64,000 nt of DNA from Bryobacteraceae bacterium. GTDB lineage: Bacteria > Acidobacteriota > Terriglobia > Bryobacterales > Bryobacteraceae. Below the pieces are notes generated by a model. The model searched no databases, was not told the origin of the DNA, and saw nothing but the letters and a program-made list of their open reading frames with translations. Location of the stretch: positions 62,001 to 126,000 of the forward strand of contig JAHDVK010000015.1 of assembly GCA_023384675.1 (NCBI GenBank), in the 5' to 3' direction. How positions within the stretch are numbered: the stretch's first letter is position 1; every line of letters begins with the position of its first letter. Below are positions 62,253 through 64,000 of the stretch, one piece after another. The position numbers were made by a program, and so were the translations under genes.

Positions 62253-64000
62253 ATGCTAAACGACGTCTGCTGGGAACTGCGGATCGACCGCGAGTACTAT
62301 GACATCTGGGGCCAGGCGCATCGCCCCTCAGAGCAAACCTTACGGGCGGTTCTTGGATCGCTCGGCTTCGAGGCTGACGACGACGAAAAGCTTCGGCGAG
62401 CATGGGGCCGCCACGAGGCCGAACGGCGGCAATCGATTCTGGATCCAGTGGCGGTGATGGTAGAGGGGCGGCCTCTGGGGACGGCCATCCGCACACTTCC
62501 GGAGGAAGAGGATGGCGCGATTCGGGTGGCCCTCTATCCGGAGGAAGGTGAGGCGCGTTTTTTCGAGTGCCCGGTTGCGGGGCTGCCGGCGAAGGAGGAC
62601 GGCATCACCAGGGATTTGGCGTTTCCCTGGAGCCTCCCCTTGGGTTACTACGACCTGGAGGTGGAGGTGAGCCGCGGCGGGGCGGACGAGTTGAGGCGAA
62701 GGGGGGCGCAGCGCGTGATTGTCGCGCCAGAGAGGGCCTATCAGCCGCAGCGGCTCAGGGGCGGGGGACGCATGGCGGGAATCGCCGTGAGCCTGTACGG
62801 AATCCGGTCGGAGCGGAACTGGGGCGCGGGCGATTTCGCCGATCTTGAAAGCTTCGTACGGTGGGCTGCCACGGAACTCGGGGTGAGCCTGGTGGCGCTG
62901 AATCCGCTGCACGCGATCCACAACCGCGAGCCTTACAACACCAGCCCTTACCTGCCGATGGCGTCGTACTACCGGAACTACCTCTACCTGGCGGTCGAGA
63001 GGATCCCCGAATTCGCCGTTTGCCGGGCGGCGAATCAGCTTCTAGCGCGCGCGTCAATCCAGGCGGCTATTGAGAGGCTGCGTGACTCGGAGTTGGTGGA
63101 CTACGAGGGTGTGGCGCGGCTGAAGCGGGTGTTCTTGCGGCTGCTGTTCCGCGAGTTCCTGCGGACGCAATGGGTAGAAGGAACCGCCAGGGCGGCGGCA
63201 TTCAAGAGATACCTTGCGGCGGAGGGCGCGATGCTGCAGTCATTCGCCACGTACTGCACGCTGGACGAAGTGCTCCACTCCCGCGATCGCAACCTCTGGA
63301 TCTGGCCCGATTGGCCGGCCCAGTATCAGGATCCGGAATCGGTGGAGACGCAAGCGTTTGCGCGGAAGCACTGGCGGCGGGTTTTGTTTCACCAATGGGT
63401 GCAGTGGCAGATCGATGAGCAACTCGGGGCGGTACAGCAGGCGGCGTTGGGCTCCGGCATGGAGATTGGCCTTTATCATGATCTGGCGCTGGCGACAGAT
63501 AGCTGCGGATCGGATTTGTGGGCGTACCGCAAGTTCTTCGCGCCAGGGTGCCGCGTGGGTTCCCCGCCGGACGACTTCTCGCCTGACGGTCAGGATTGGG
63601 CGTTTCCGCCGCCGCAGCCCGAATCGCACAGGCAGGATGGATACCGGCTGTTCGCAGAGACGATCCGGAAAAACAGCCGCCATGGCGGGGCGCTGCGGAT
63701 CGACCACTTCATGCGATTTTACCGGCTGTTCTGGATTCCCAACGGCCTGCCGGCGCGGGAGGGCACATATGTCCGCGAGCGGTTCGAGGATTTAATGCGG
63801 ATTCTGGCACTGGAGAGCGTGAGGGGCAAGTTTCTCGTGATTGGCGAGGATTTGGGGACATGTCCACCCGAAGTCCGCGATGGGATGGCGCGCTATGGGG
63901 TTCTGAGCTACCGGCTGTTTTACTTTGAGAAGGGACCGGATGGGCTGCAGAAGCGGCCCGAGGCGTTTCCACACCTGGCGCTGGTTTCCTCGACGACCCA
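62253..64000 (+). CDS. malQ: 4-alpha-glucanotransferase (GH77), N-terminal part
   Basis: The first 582 codons; the gene runs off the right edge. GH77 features are YGIRSERNWGAGDFADLESF, NPLHAIHNREPYNTSPYLPM, IGLYHDLALATDSCGSDLWA, GALRIDHFMRFYRLFWIP (nucleophile Asp in RxDH) and FLVIGEDLG (acid/base Glu). The N-terminal about 170 residues form a carbohydrate-binding-like beta domain as in longer MalQ enzymes. It disproportionates maltodextrins in the cytosol. Its 50-base separation from the flagellar cluster suggests an independent gene. Confidence 0.93.
   Translation, partial: MLNDVCWELRIDREYYDIWGQAHRPSEQTLRAVLGSLGFEADDDEKLRRAWGRHEAERRQSILDPVAVMVEGRPLGTAIRTLPEEEDGAIRVALYPEEGEARFFECPVAGLPAKEDGITRDLAFPWSLPLGYYDLEVEVSRGGADELRRRGAQRVIVAPERAYQPQRLRGGGRMAGIAVSLYGIRSERNWGAGDFADLESFVRWAATELGVSLVALNPLHAIHNREPYNTSPYLPMASYYRNYLYLAVERIPEFAVCRAANQLLARASIQAAIERLRDSELVDYEGVARLKRVFLRLLFREFLRTQWVEGTARAAAFKRYLAAEGAMLQSFATYCTLDEVLHSRDRNLWIWPDWPAQYQDPESVETQAFARKHWRRVLFHQWVQWQIDEQLGAVQQAALGSGMEIGLYHDLALATDSCGSDLWAYRKFFAPGCRVGSPPDDFSPDGQDWAFPPPQPESHRQDGYRLFAETIRKNSRHGGALRIDHFMRFYRLFWIPNGLPAREGTYVRERFEDLMRILALESVRGKFLVIGEDLGTCPPEVRDGMARYGVLSYRLFYFEKGPDGLQKRPEAFPHLALVSSTT

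Overview
The window is high-GC DNA from a flagellated Gram-negative-type bacterium. It is most likely an acidobacterium of the Bryobacter/Solibacter group. I infer this from the secreted proteins with TIGR03437-type C-terminal domains, a very large Oar-like TonB-dependent receptor followed by TPR and CRTAC1 (VCBS/ASPIC) genes, and the many exported enzymes. No rRNA or tRNA gene is visible to confirm it.

Left part (1-34 kb): housekeeping and transport genes in short operons. They are aconitase (cut by the window edge), a two-RCK potassium channel, a secreted matrixin-like protease with a small exported partner, an Nramp-UspA fusion, an MFS permease, an SDR - ABC ATPase - permease/CPBP-protease operon, a DUF72 protein, a secreted beta-propeller/TIGR03437 protein, a decayed HicAB module, a Trk/Ktr potassium-uptake operon, exported MsrA and MsrB, a Tat-exported Gfo/Idh/MocA oxidoreductase, mutS-anmK, and the TonB receptor - TPR - CRTAC1 cassette. 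Between mutS and the receptor lies a scrambled remnant of mobile-type sequence.

Central island (about 34.05-44.1 kb): a complete type II-C CRISPR-Cas locus. It has a 32-repeat array, cas2, cas1, cas9 (1029 aa), and on the opposite strand a tracrRNA that I identify from an anti-repeat, a promoter, hairpins and a terminator. The anti-repeat shows that crRNAs are read from the + strand, towards the cas operon, and a 20-bp-stem hairpin separates the two converging units. The whole locus lies between two nearly identical direct repeats of about 0.53 kb. Each repeat carries the start of the same small gene; the left copy is truncated and the right copy continues into a terminase-like ATPase gene and an RNase H-fold nuclease gene. 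A truncated gene that may be a DNA methylase/R-M gene sits where the array leader would be expected.

Right part (44.1-62.2 kb): a lone nuoB, then a large flagellar cluster. flaG-fliS sit behind a near-perfect sigma-28 promoter. flgF-flgG-flgA-flgH-flgI-flgJ(N) run leftward. fliK-flgD-flgE-fliN-fliO-fliP-fliQ-fliR-flhB-flhA-flhF-fliA-(SpoA protein)-(DUF2802-like protein) run rightward with many start/stop overlaps. These encode hook-cap, hook, P/L rings, distal rod, export gate, switch and the flagellar sigma factor. The window ends inside malQ (4-alpha-glucanotransferase).
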